51,664 nt of DNA from Clostridiales bacterium. Lineage in GTDB: Bacteria > Bacillota > Clostridia > Christensenellales > UBA1750. The stretch is taken from contig SVHB01000008.1 in assembly GCA_015056005.1 (NCBI GenBank), forward strand, positions 1 to 51,664. The letters are read 5' to 3'. Positions 16,619 through 24,670 of the stretch are shown here, in pieces. The position numbers and the translations under genes are program-made. A model generated the notes under the pieces. That model made no database searches. It had not been told where the DNA came from and saw only the letters and a list, made by a program, of their open reading frames with translations. The first letter of the stretch is position 1. The number at the start of each line of letters is the position of its first letter.

Positions 16619-17034
16619 TGCAGAGCATAGCGGTATATCCGGTCATCGCGGGCGATTTTTCGCTGGCGGGTGACGCTTCCGGGCAGATAAAGCGCACACT
16701 GAAGCGCCTTGGGGTCGATGCTGCAACGCTGCGCCGCATCTCCATCGGCACATATGAGGCGGAGATAAACCTTGTTATCCATACAGTCGGCGGGCAGATC
16801 GAGCTTTTGATGGACGATACGCAGGTGTCGATCGTAGTTAAGGATAACGGCCCCGGCATCCCCGATATAGACAAGGCGATGACCGAAGGCTGGTCCACAG
16901 CAAGCGATCATGCGCGCGATATGGGCTTCGGCGCCGGCATGGGTCTTCCCAATATGGCAAGAAACGCGGATAAATTTGATATAGAATCGCAGGTGGGTGT
17001 CGGTACGACGATCACCATGACGTTTAATATTTGA
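16618..17034 (+). CDS. Anti-sigma-type (RsbW-like) ATP-binding protein 1
   Basis: 138 aa GHKL ATPase domain alone. The N-box is in YEAEINLVIHT, the G1 box in DNGPGIPD, the G2 box in GFGAGMGLPN, and the final strand in GVGTTITMTF. Such stand-alone domains are serine kinases or anti-sigma factors that phosphorylate or sequester a partner. A copy is usual in [FeFe]-hydrogenase loci next to the sensory-type hydrogenase. The ATG at 16618 fits GGAGGT five bases upstream; the ATG three bases earlier is too close to that site. Start overlaps the upstream stop by one base. Confidence 0.85.
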   Translation: MQSIAVYPVIAGDFSLAGDASGQIKRTLKRLGVDAATLRRISIGTYEAEINLVIHTVGGQIELLMDDTQVSIVVKDNGPGIPDIDKAMTEGWSTASDHARDMGFGAGMGLPNMARNADKFDIESQVGVGTTITMTFNI

Positions 17035-17044
17035 GGAATAAAGT

Positions 17045-18370
17045 ATGACAGAATATTTCCACTCGGTAACACTTGATAAATCGCGATGTAAAGGCTGTAC
17101 GACCTGCCTGAAAAGATGCCCCACAGAGGCTATCCGCATAAGGGACAACCGCGCTACCATCCTTGGCGAGCGGTGCATCGACTGCGGCGAGTGCATAAGG
17201 GTCTGTACGCACAAGGCAAAAGTTGCGCTGACCGATCCCTTTGAAAGCATTTTTGATTATAAATATAAGATCGCGCTTCCCGCGCCCACCCTTTATGCGC
17301 AGTTCAAGGGCGTACATAATTCTACCCCGATAATCGCGGCGCTGTTTGCCCTTGGGTTCGACGACGTTTTTGAGGTCGCAAGAGGTGCGGAAGTGGTTTC
17401 ATATGCGGTGGCGGAGAAAATGAAGACTACAGACAAGCCCAAGCCTGTCATATCTTCTGCCTGCCCTGCGATAATGAGGCTCATAAGGGTCAATTATCCA
17501 GCGCTGATCGACAACATAATCGATATGCAGTCGCCCATGGAGGTCGCGGCTCAGCTTGCAAGGGAAGAAGCGGTGAAAAAGACCGGATATGATCCAAATG
17601 ATATAGGCGTGTTCTTCATAACCCCGTGTCCTGCCAAAATGACGGCGATAAAGGCGAGCCTTACTCAGGACAAATCAAATGTCGACGGCGCGATATCCAT
17701 GCTCGATATTTACAGCGCCATGGCGCAGAAGCTGAAAGACCCACTGCCAGAGCACATAATAGAGCGTGCAAGCGCCGTTGGCGTAGGCTGGGCGGTACAT
17801 GGCGGCGAGGCTGCTGCCGTCGGCGTGCCCAAATCGCTTGCAGTAGACGGGATACACAATGTTATGCGCGCTCTTGAAGAGATCGAAAACGGCAAGTTCA
17901 ACGACCTTGATTTCTTTGAAGGGCTTGCCTGCACAGGCGGCTGCCTTGGCGGACCTCTGGTTGTTGAGAACAATTTCGTTGCCAAAAACAGGATGCGAAA
18001 GATACTTGATAATTCCAAGCCAACGGTAGACAAGACCGAGATATTCGAGTCTGCCAAGGAGAGGTTCAAATCCCAGAAGGAGATCGAGCCCAACCCTGTG
18101 CTGCAGTTTGAAGGAACGATGTCCGAGAGGCTCAAAAAGATGGAGATCATGGATCAGATCGCAAGCGAGCTGCCCGGTATCGACTGCGGCTCCTGCGGTT
18201 CGCCCTCCTGCAGAACTCTGGCAGAGGATATCGTGCGGGGCTATGCAAACGAGCTCAACTGCATTTTCAAGATGCGCGACAGAGTCCAGTATCTTGCAGA
18301 GCAGATGGTCATCCTCTCCGAGAGCACAAGGTTCCATGTGAACGTAACACCTACTGAGGACAAACAATAG
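17045..18370 (+). CDS. Sensory-type [FeFe]-hydrogenase (HydS-like)
   Basis: 441 aa. Two N-terminal 4Fe-4S ferredoxin motifs (CKGCTTCLKRCP; CIDCGECIRVC) precede an H-cluster domain, then a C-terminal 4Fe-4S motif (CGSCGSPSCRTLAEDI). The H-cluster loops are L1 SSACPAIM, L2 TPCPAKMTA and L3 ACTGGCLGGP. All four cubane-ligand Cys positions are kept, but the first Cys of the usual TSCCPxW, the proton-transfer residue, is Ala. That change is the mark of sensor-type (group C-like) hydrogenases, which turn over slowly and are proposed to sense H2. No PAS domain is seen. It lies ten bases after the RsbW-like gene, a likely output partner. Confidence 0.88.
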   Translation: MTEYFHSVTLDKSRCKGCTTCLKRCPTEAIRIRDNRATILGERCIDCGECIRVCTHKAKVALTDPFESIFDYKYKIALPAPTLYAQFKGVHNSTPIIAALFALGFDDVFEVARGAEVVSYAVAEKMKTTDKPKPVISSACPAIMRLIRVNYPALIDNIIDMQSPMEVAAQLAREEAVKKTGYDPNDIGVFFITPCPAKMTAIKASLTQDKSNVDGAISMLDIYSAMAQKLKDPLPEHIIERASAVGVGWAVHGGEAAAVGVPKSLAVDGIHNVMRALEEIENGKFNDLDFFEGLACTGGCLGGPLVVENNFVAKNRMRKILDNSKPTVDKTEIFESAKERFKSQKEIEPNPVLQFEGTMSERLKKMEIMDQIASELPGIDCGSCGSPSCRTLAEDIVRGYANELNCIFKMRDRVQYLAEQMVILSESTRFHVNVTPTEDKQ

Positions 18371-18398
18371 TTTATATAATGAATGGAGGCGGATACAT

Positions 18399-18743
18399 AT
18401 GAAAGTTTCCGAATTTGCCGCGCTTTGCGGAGCGAAGATCGTTGCCGGTGAAGGCGCCGACCGCGAAATCAAAAGCGGATACACCTGCGACCTTCTGAGC
18501 CATGTTATGGGCAAGGGCGTTATGGATATGGCATGGATAACCGTGCAGACCCATATGAACGTGGTGGCGGTTGCTTCTCTGCTCGATTTTTCCTGCGTCA
18601 TTATCCCCGAAGGGATCACCGTTGACGATACCATTATAGAAAAAGCCAACGAAGAGGAGATAGCGATCCTTTTAAGCGATAAAAACGCTTATGAGCTTGT
18701 TTCCGTAATGAATGAAAACGGCATTCCCGCGGCGAAAAAATAA
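18399..18743 (+). CDS. DRTGG domain protein 2 (hydrogenase locus)
   Basis: 114 aa. KVSEFAALCGAKIVAGEGAD, MDMAWITVQTHMNVVAVAS and CVIIPEGITVDD match the second DRTGG-like subtype of hydrogenase loci. It lacks the 'TGLVNxxxxRTA' string of protein 1, so the two are diverged paralogues. Role unknown. GGAGGCGGATACATATG gives a ribosome site ten bases before the ATG. It lies between the HydS-like gene and the PHP gene. Confidence 0.72.
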   Translation: MKVSEFAALCGAKIVAGEGADREIKSGYTCDLLSHVMGKGVMDMAWITVQTHMNVVAVASLLDFSCVIIPEGITVDDTIIEKANEEEIAILLSDKNAYELVSVMNENGIPAAKK

Positions 18744-18754
18744 GGGATGATGAA

Positions 18755-19462
18755 ATGAAACTGTATGTCGATCTGCACATACATTCCTGCCTGTCCCCCT
18801 GCGGGGACGATCTGATGACTCCCAACAATATAGTTGGCATGGCATACCTAAAAGGTCTTGACGCCATCGCCGTGTGCGACCACAACTCAGCCAAAAATCT
18901 GCCCGCAGTTTTTGAGGTTGCAAAGATGATGGATGTGCTCGTGCTGCCCGGCGTTGAGCTGAACACCAAAGAAGAAGTGCACATGCTCTGCTATTTTGAT
19001 GAGCTCGAAAAGGCGCTCGCTTTCGGAGATGAGATATACAAATATCTTCCCGATATCAGGAACAAGCCGGAGTTTTTCGGAAAACAGCAGGTGATGGATA
19101 TGCAGGACGAGGAAACGGGGACTGAAGAAAAGCTGCTCATATCGGCTTTGGAGCTTTCGTTTGAGGAATGCGCATCTCTTTGCCATAAGTTCGACGGTCT
19201 ATGCGTGCCCGCGCATATAAACCGCGGCTCAAACGGGGTCATAGGCGCTCTGGGATTTCTTCCCATGAACGTTAAATACGACGCAATAGAGTATTGCAAG
19301 GACTCCCCTCTTCCTTCGCATGTGGATATATCAAATTATAAATTGCTCAGATCATCGGATGCGCATTATCTTGAGAATATATCTGAGAAGGATTTCTTTG
19401 TTGAGGCTGAGGAAAGAAGCGTAAAAGCGCTTTTCAGGGCCATAAAAACAACAAAAGAATAA
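18755..19462 (+). CDS. PHP domain phosphoesterase
   Basis: 235 aa. The metal-binding PHP motifs are all visible: DLHIHSCLSPCG, VCDHNS, GVELNTKEEVHML, VPAHINRGSNG and SSDAHYLENIS. PHP enzymes use a trinuclear metal site to hydrolyse phosphoesters (histidinol phosphate, nucleotides, polynucleotides); the substrate here is unknown. The gene is a regular companion of [FeFe]-hydrogenase operons, where it may act on a signalling nucleotide (inference). It starts eleven bases after the preceding gene and ends 122 bases before hydC. Confidence 0.85.
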   Translation: MKLYVDLHIHSCLSPCGDDLMTPNNIVGMAYLKGLDAIAVCDHNSAKNLPAVFEVAKMMDVLVLPGVELNTKEEVHMLCYFDELEKALAFGDEIYKYLPDIRNKPEFFGKQQVMDMQDEETGTEEKLLISALELSFEECASLCHKFDGLCVPAHINRGSNGVIGALGFLPMNVKYDAIEYCKDSPLPSHVDISNYKLLRSSDAHYLENISEKDFFVEAEERSVKALFRAIKTTKE

Positions 19463-19521
19463 ATTTACAATAATTTCTTCGAAAATATATGTAAAAATAT
19501 AATGCAATTTATCGATATCTG

Positions 19522-19530
19522 TGGTAAAAT
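19522..19530 (+). promoter_or_regulatory. Extended -10 promoter before hydC
   Basis: TGGTAAAAT (19522-19530) is an extended -10 with no clear -35. A second perfect TATAAT lies at 19498-19503. Both are in the 122-base gap before the codon-biased half of the hydrogenase locus, suggesting that hydC-hydA have their own promoter. Confidence 0.45.
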
Positions 19531-19541
19531 AAATTGTATGA

Positions 19542-19559
19542 TTGACAGCTTTTTGTCAA
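19542..19559 (+). promoter_or_regulatory. Palindromic operator-like site before hydC
   Basis: TTGACA-GCTTTT-TGTCAA is a perfect 6-bp inverted repeat with a 6-base spacer, 18 bases overall, just downstream of the extended -10. The size and TTG...CAA ends resemble Rex redox-repressor sites, though the inner bases do not match the usual TTGTTAA half. It could also be a short hairpin in the 5' leader. Confidence 0.45.
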
Positions 19560-19584
19560 AGACAGTATAGGAGGTCACACCGAA

Positions 19585-20058
19585 ATGTCCTTAGAGGCTA
19601 ATAAAGAAAAATTTGAGCAGCTCAAGGCTATGGTCGCTCGCCTTAAGAACGAGAAAGGCGCCCTGATGCCCATCATGCAGCAGGCCCAGGATATCTACGG
19701 CTATCTGCCCGAAGATGTTCAGCAGTACATCGCTAAGGAACTCGATATTCCCGTTGGCGACGTTTATGGCGTTGCTACCTTCTACGCCCAGTTCAATCTG
19801 GAAAAGAAGGGCGATTACATCATCAGCCTGTGCATGGGTACCGCTTGCTACGTAAAGGGCTCCCAGAAGATCCACGAAGAGATCGAAAAGACCCTCGGCG
19901 TTGGTGCAGGCAAGACCACCGAAGATGGCAAGTTCACCTTCAACCCCACCCGCTGCCTTGGCGCATGCGGCCTTGCCCCTGTTATGATGATCAATGACGA
20001 AGTCTATGGTCGTCTCACTCCCGAAGACATCCCCGGCATCATTGCAAAGTACAGATAA
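19585..20058 (+). CDS. hydC: Hydrogenase subunit HydC (NuoE-like, 2Fe-2S)
   Basis: 157 aa thioredoxin-like ferredoxin of the NuoE/24-kDa family. The helical N-terminus (LMPIMQQAQDIYGYLPEDVQ and VATFYAQF) is followed by the four [2Fe-2S] ligands in CMGTAC and CLGAC. In HydABC it forms the electron path beside HydB in the NAD- and ferredoxin-dependent bifurcating hydrogenase. Codon use changes sharply here relative to the upstream gene (Lys almost always AAG, many GCT/CTC/GTT), a sign of high expression. AGGAGG precedes the ATG. The next gene starts three bases after the stop. Confidence 0.93.
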   Translation: MSLEANKEKFEQLKAMVARLKNEKGALMPIMQQAQDIYGYLPEDVQQYIAKELDIPVGDVYGVATFYAQFNLEKKGDYIISLCMGTACYVKGSQKIHEEIEKTLGVGAGKTTEDGKFTFNPTRCLGACGLAPVMMINDEVYGRLTPEDIPGIIAKYR

Positions 20059-20061
20059 GCC

Positions 20062-20613
20062 ATGATGCGCGAACTTGCAGACAATGTCCTTGATATTGCC
20101 CAGAATTCCGTAGCCGCGGGTGCTTCTCTTTTGAAGCTTACGATAACCGTTGATGAAGCTGCGGATCTTATCACGCTTATTTTCAGCGATAACGGATGCG
20201 GAATGACGCCCGAATTCGCTCAGAAAGTGACCGATCCTTTTACCACCACAAGAAAGACAAGAAAGGTCGGCCTGGGTTTGCCCTTCCTTAAAATGACGGC
20301 GCAGACCACGGGCGGAGATTTTTCCCTTGAATCTCAGGTGGGCGTTGGGACCACGGTGAAAGCATCGTTCGGGCTCAAAAATATCGACAGGCCTCCCATG
20401 GGAGACCTTGCGGGCACTCTGCAGACGCTGGTGATACTTAATACCCATATGGACTTTTTGATAACCTACCGCGGGCCCAAGGACGAATTTGTCTTTGATA
20501 CAAGGCAGATAAAGCCTATGGTCGAGCCCCTTGAGCTCAATCATCCCGATATAGCCGCATGGATAAGCGATTATATCAAAGAGGGCATGAATGAGTGCGG
20601 TACGGTCGAGTAA
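20062..20613 (+). CDS. GHKL ATP-binding protein 2 (hydrogenase locus)
   Basis: 183 aa. A single GHKL ATPase domain: N-box DNVLDIAQNSVAAGA, G1 box DNGCGMTPE, G2-like KVGLGLPFLK and GVGTTVKASFG. About 70 C-terminal residues follow (FDTRQIKPMVEPLELNHPD) outside the ATPase core. It lacks a histidine-phosphorylation domain, so it is not a sensor kinase; an anti-sigma or protein kinase role is possible. It is the usual neighbour of hydC in this locus type. Codon use is ordinary, unlike hydC on one side and hydB on the other, implying a lower required dose. Confidence 0.85.
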   Translation: MMRELADNVLDIAQNSVAAGASLLKLTITVDEAADLITLIFSDNGCGMTPEFAQKVTDPFTTTRKTRKVGLGLPFLKMTAQTTGGDFSLESQVGVGTTVKASFGLKNIDRPPMGDLAGTLQTLVILNTHMDFLITYRGPKDEFVFDTRQIKPMVEPLELNHPDIAAWISDYIKEGMNECGTVE

Positions 20614-20650
20614 AGTACTAAAACAAGCATATAACAGCGGAGGTAATATA

Positions 20651-21019
20651 ATGAAGACTTTAGCGGAATTAGAGGCCATTCGTAAAAAGACTCTGGACTC
20701 TATCGTCCTGCGCAAGGAAGAAGAAGGCAACACTCGTGTTGTAGTCGGCATGGCTACCTGCGGCATCGCAGCAGGCGCACGTCCCGTTATGATCGAGTTC
20801 GTCGAGGAGCTCAAGCGCCGCAATATGACCAACGTTACCGTCGGTCAGACCGGCTGCATCGGCGTATGCCGTCTTGAGCCCATCGTCGAGGTTTATGTAA
20901 AGGATCAGCCCAAGGTCACCTATGTTAAGATGACCCCCGATAAGGTTGCCCGCATCATCACCGAGCACATCGTAAACGGCAAGGTCGTTGAAGAGTTCAC
21001 CATCGGCGCTGCCGAATAA
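20651..21019 (+). CDS. (2Fe-2S) ferredoxin domain protein of the hydrogenase locus
   Basis: 122 aa thioredoxin-like [2Fe-2S] protein. The strings VVVGMATCGIAAGARPV and VGQTGCIGVCRLEPIVEVY match the small ferredoxin located between the ATPase gene and hydB in HydABC loci; only three of the four expected cysteines are visible, as is common for this subtype. It probably passes electrons within, or helps assemble, the HydABC complex. GGAGG is seven bases before the ATG at 20651. Codon bias is strong. Confidence 0.88.
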   Translation: MKTLAELEAIRKKTLDSIVLRKEEEGNTRVVVGMATCGIAAGARPVMIEFVEELKRRNMTNVTVGQTGCIGVCRLEPIVEVYVKDQPKVTYVKMTPDKVARIITEHIVNGKVVEEFTIGAAE

Positions 21020-21081
21020 ATACAAGCGGTAATTTGACCGCGATTTAGCCAAAGATAAAATTTTTGGAGGGAATATACATC

Positions 21082-22881
21082 ATGGATTTGATCAGATCCC
21101 ATGTAATGGTATGCGGCGGTACCGGTTGTTCTTCTTCCGGCTCCATGGATATCATAAAGGAATTTGAAGCCCAGATCGCTTCTCACGGTCTTGACAAGGA
21201 AGTCAAGGTCGTACGTACCGGCTGCTTCGGTCTGTGCCAGGCAGGTCCCGTTGTCATCATCTACCCCGAAGGCTCCTTCTACTCCCGCGTGACCGTTTCC
21301 GATGTTGAGCGCATCGTTGAAGAGCATCTGCTCAAGGGCCGCGTAGTTAAGGATCTTCTCTACTACGAGTCCATCGAAAAGGAAACCGACACCCTCAAGT
21401 CTCTGGACGAAGTTGACTTCTACAAGAAGCAGAAGCGCGTCGCTCTGAAGAACTGCGGTATGATCGACCCCGAGAATATCGACGAATATCTCGCATTTGA
21501 CGGCTATAAGGCACTTGAAAAGGTCATCACCTCCATGACTCCCCAGGAAGTCATCGATGAGATCTCCAAGTCCGGTCTTCGTGGCCGCGGCGGCGCAGGC
21601 TTCCCCACCGGCCGCAAATGGGCTTTTGCAGCAGCAAGCAAGAGCGATAAGAAGTACGTATGCTGCAACGCTGACGAAGGCGATCCCGGTGCATTCATGG
21701 ACCGTTCCGTTCTCGAAGGCGACCCCCATGTAGTTCTTGAAGCTATGGCTATCGCCGGTTACGCTATCGGCGCTGACCAGGGTTACATCTACTGCCGTGC
21801 CGAATATCCCATCGCTGTTAAGCGCGTCCAGATCGCTATCGATCAGGCTAAGGAATACGGCATCCTCGGCAAGAACATTTTCGGTACCGACTTCTCCTTC
21901 GACATCGAAGTACGTCTTGGCGCCGGCGCATTCGTCTGCGGCGAAGAAACCGCTCTGATGGTCTCCATCGAGGGTAACCGCGGCGAACCCCGCCCCCGTC
22001 CTCCGTTCCCCGCTGTAAAGGGTCTGTTCGGCCAGCCCACCATCCTCAACAACGTTGAGACCTATGCAAACATCCCCCAGATCATCAACAAGGGCGCTGA
22101 TTGGTTTGCATCCATGGGCACCGAGAAGTCCAAGGGCACCAAGGTATTCGCACTTGGCGGCAAGATCACCAACACCGGTCTGGTCGAAGTTCCCATGGGC
22201 ACCACTCTTCGTGAGATCATCTATGACATCGGCGGCGGCTGCCCCAACGGCAAGAAGTTCAAGGCTGCTCAGACCGGCGGTCCTTCCGGCGGCTGCATCC
22301 CCGCAAGCCAGCTCGATGTTAAGATCGACTATGACAACCTGATCGCTATCGGTTCCATGATGGGTTCCGGCGGTATGATCGTTATGGACGAGGACAACTG
22401 CATGGTCGACATCGCAAGGTTCTTCCTTGAGTTCACCGTTGACGAATCCTGCGGTAAGTGCGCTCCCTGCCGTATCGGTACCCGCAGAATGCTCGAGATC
22501 CTCAACCGCATCGTAGAGGGCAAGGGCGAAGACGGCGATATCGAAAAGCTCGAGCTGCTGGCAGAAAACATCAAGGCTTCCGCACTTTGCGGCCTTGGTC
22601 AGACTGCTCCCAACCCCGTTCTGTCCACCCTGCAGTACTTCCGCGACGAGTACGAAGCTCATATCTATGAGAAACGCTGCCCCGCCGGCCAGTGCAAGGC
22701 TCTGCTCAGCTACAAGATCGATCCCGCTAAGTGCAAGGGCTGCACTCTGTGCGCAAGGAAGTGCCCCGTCGGCGCTATCTCCGGCAAGGTCAAGGAGCCC
22801 CATGTCATCGATACTTCTAAGTGCATCAAGTGCGGCGTCTGCATGGAAAACTGCAAGTTTGACGCGATCTCCCGTTCTTAA
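21082..22881 (+). CDS. hydB: Hydrogenase subunit HydB (NuoF-like flavoprotein)
   Basis: 599 aa. Order of parts: N-terminal thioredoxin-like [2Fe-2S] domain (CGGTGC near 12-17, CFGLC near 48-52); NuoF core with glycine-rich NADH site GRGGAGFPTGRKW and FMN site NADEGDPGAFMDR; SLBB region; 4Fe-4S site CGKCAPCR; and two C-terminal 4Fe-4S ferredoxin motifs (CKGCTLCARKCP, CIKCGVCMENC). It contains the FMN where NADH and ferredoxin electrons are joined or split. I chose ATG 21082 over a TTG at 21064. Strong codon bias. Confidence 0.95.
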   Translation: MDLIRSHVMVCGGTGCSSSGSMDIIKEFEAQIASHGLDKEVKVVRTGCFGLCQAGPVVIIYPEGSFYSRVTVSDVERIVEEHLLKGRVVKDLLYYESIEKETDTLKSLDEVDFYKKQKRVALKNCGMIDPENIDEYLAFDGYKALEKVITSMTPQEVIDEISKSGLRGRGGAGFPTGRKWAFAAASKSDKKYVCCNADEGDPGAFMDRSVLEGDPHVVLEAMAIAGYAIGADQGYIYCRAEYPIAVKRVQIAIDQAKEYGILGKNIFGTDFSFDIEVRLGAGAFVCGEETALMVSIEGNRGEPRPRPPFPAVKGLFGQPTILNNVETYANIPQIINKGADWFASMGTEKSKGTKVFALGGKITNTGLVEVPMGTTLREIIYDIGGGCPNGKKFKAAQTGGPSGGCIPASQLDVKIDYDNLIAIGSMMGSGGMIVMDEDNCMVDIARFFLEFTVDESCGKCAPCRIGTRRMLEILNRIVEGKGEDGDIEKLELLAENIKASALCGLGQTAPNPVLSTLQYFRDEYEAHIYEKRCPAGQCKALLSYKIDPAKCKGCTLCARKCPVGAISGKVKEPHVIDTSKCIKCGVCMENCKFDAISRS

Positions 22882-22905
22882 TAGTTAAAGGAGTGAATAT
22901 ATACG

Positions 22906-24651
22906 ATGTCTGCTATGGTTAATCTGACGATCGACGGCATCAAGGTATGTGTGCCCGAGGGTACTACCGTTCTGGAAGCCGCTCGTCAAGCCAATATACA
23001 TATCCCCACCCTGTGCTACCTCAAGGACATCAACCAGATCGGCGCTTGCCGTATCTGCGTTGTTGACACCGGCGCCAAGGCTCTTTCCGCAGCCTGCGTT
23101 ATGCCCGTAAGCGAAGGCATGGTAGTTAAGACCAACACCCCCGCTGTCCGCGAGGCACGCAAGGTCACCCTCGAGCTCATCCTTTCCAACCATGAGCGCA
23201 AGTGCCTGTCCTGCGTACGCAGCCAGAACTGCGAACTGCAGACCCTTGCTAAGGAACTCGGCGTTGACGAGTCCCGTTTCGACGGTCCCAACATCCATTA
23301 CGAAGAGGATACCCTTTCTCCCTCTCTCGTTCGCGATCCCAACAAGTGCATCCTTTGCCGCCGCTGCGTAGCAGCCTGCAAGAACATTCAGGGCATCGGT
23401 GCTATCGGCGCTGTCAACAGAGGCTTTGACACCATCATCGCTCCCGCTTTCGGCAAGAGCATCATCGACACCAACTGCATTTTCTGCGGTCAGTGCATCG
23501 AGGCTTGCCCCGTCGGCGCTCTGCGTGAAAAGGACGACACCGAGAAGGTTTGGGAAGCTATCGCAGATCCCGACAAGTTCGTCGTTGTTCAGCCCGCTCC
23601 CGCTATCCGCGTAGCTCTTGGCGAAGAGTTCGGCATGGCTACCGGCAGCCGCGTTACCGGCAAGATGACCCAGGCTCTCAAGCGCCTCGGCTTCGACAAG
23701 GTATTTGACACCGATTTCGGTGCTGACCTCACCATCATGGAAGAAGCTACCGAGCTTCTCAGCCGTATCAAGAACGGCGGCGCTCTGCCCATGTTCACCT
23801 CTTGCTCCCCCGGCTGGGTCAAGTACTGCGAGCACAACTTCCCCGAGCTGCTGCCCAACCTGTCCACCTGCAAGTCTCCCATGGAAATGGAAGGCGCTAT
23901 CATCAAGACCTACTACGCCGAGAAGGCCGGCATCGATCCCAAGAAGATCGTTGTTGTAGGCGTCATGCCCTGCACCTCCAAGAAGTTCGAGGCACAGCGC
24001 TCCGAGATGACCACCGACGGCATGCGTTCCGTTGACATCTCCATCACCACCCGTGAGCTCGCCAGAATGATCAAGCAGGCCCGCATCGATTTCGTCAACC
24101 TGCCCGACGAAGAAGTATTCGACGAGCTCGTTGCTGAGTCCACCGGCGCTGCTGCTATCTTCGGCGCAACCGGCGGTGTTATGGAAGCTGCTCTGCGTAC
24201 CGCTGCTGACGTTCTCGAAGGTCGTGCAATGGAAAAGGTCGAGTACGAAGCTGTCCGCGGCCTCGAAGGCATCAAGGAAGCAACCGTTACCCTCGGCGGC
24301 CAGGAGCTCAAGATCGCTGTTGCTCATTCCACCGGCGCTGCTAAGAAGCTCATCAAGCGCATCCAGTCCGGCGAAGCCAGCTATGCATTCGTTGAAGTTA
24401 TGGCTTGCCCCGGCGGCTGCGTAAACGGCGGCGGCCAGCCCATCGTTTCCGCTTACAAGCGTTACGAGGGCGATCCTCGCGCTCTGCGTGCAGCAGGTCT
24501 GTACACCGAAGACGAGGCTAAGGCACTGCGTAAGTCTCATGAGAACCCCGATATCAAGAAGCTGTATGACGAGTTCCTCGGCGCTCCCAACAGCCACAAG
24601 GCTCATGAGCTGCTCCACACCACCTATACCGATAGGTCCATCAAGCTCTAA
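22906..24651 (+). CDS. hydA: Catalytic [FeFe]-hydrogenase subunit HydA
   Basis: 581 aa. Order of parts: plant-type [2Fe-2S] domain; His-ligated 4Fe-4S site (HERKCLSCVRSQNC); two 4Fe-4S motifs (CILCRRCVAACK, CIFCGQCIEACP); H-cluster domain; and a small-subunit-like tail (SHENPDIKKLYDEFLG). H-cluster loops are L1 TSCSPGW, L2 MPCTSKKFEAQR and L3 MACPGGCVNGGGQP. L1 differs from the usual TSCCPGW: the ungapped position of the second Cys, a ligand of the [4Fe-4S]H cubane, is Ser, while the proton-transfer Cys is kept. With HydB and HydC it makes or consumes H2 using NADH and ferredoxin. Strong codon bias; no classical terminator follows. Confidence 0.95.
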   Translation: MSAMVNLTIDGIKVCVPEGTTVLEAARQANIHIPTLCYLKDINQIGACRICVVDTGAKALSAACVMPVSEGMVVKTNTPAVREARKVTLELILSNHERKCLSCVRSQNCELQTLAKELGVDESRFDGPNIHYEEDTLSPSLVRDPNKCILCRRCVAACKNIQGIGAIGAVNRGFDTIIAPAFGKSIIDTNCIFCGQCIEACPVGALREKDDTEKVWEAIADPDKFVVVQPAPAIRVALGEEFGMATGSRVTGKMTQALKRLGFDKVFDTDFGADLTIMEEATELLSRIKNGGALPMFTSCSPGWVKYCEHNFPELLPNLSTCKSPMEMEGAIIKTYYAEKAGIDPKKIVVVGVMPCTSKKFEAQRSEMTTDGMRSVDISITTRELARMIKQARIDFVNLPDEEVFDELVAESTGAAAIFGATGGVMEAALRTAADVLEGRAMEKVEYEAVRGLEGIKEATVTLGGQELKIAVAHSTGAAKKLIKRIQSGEASYAFVEVMACPGGCVNGGGQPIVSAYKRYEGDPRALRAAGLYTEDEAKALRKSHENPDIKKLYDEFLGAPNSHKAHELLHTTYTDRSIKL

Positions 24652-24670
24652 GAGTTATATACGAATTGTT

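Noticed and set aside
19542-19571. TTGACA with TATAGG as the hydC promoter
   Set aside because: The -10 would overlap the ribosome binding site and leave almost no leader. The TTGACA is better explained as half of a palindrome.
20920-24618. Two very long minus-strand open frames (627 and 577 codons) opposite hydB and hydA
   Set aside because: They arise because the biased hyd codons avoid TTA, CTA and TCA, so no stops appear on the other strand. Products are repetitive Gly/Ala/Asp-rich without motifs.
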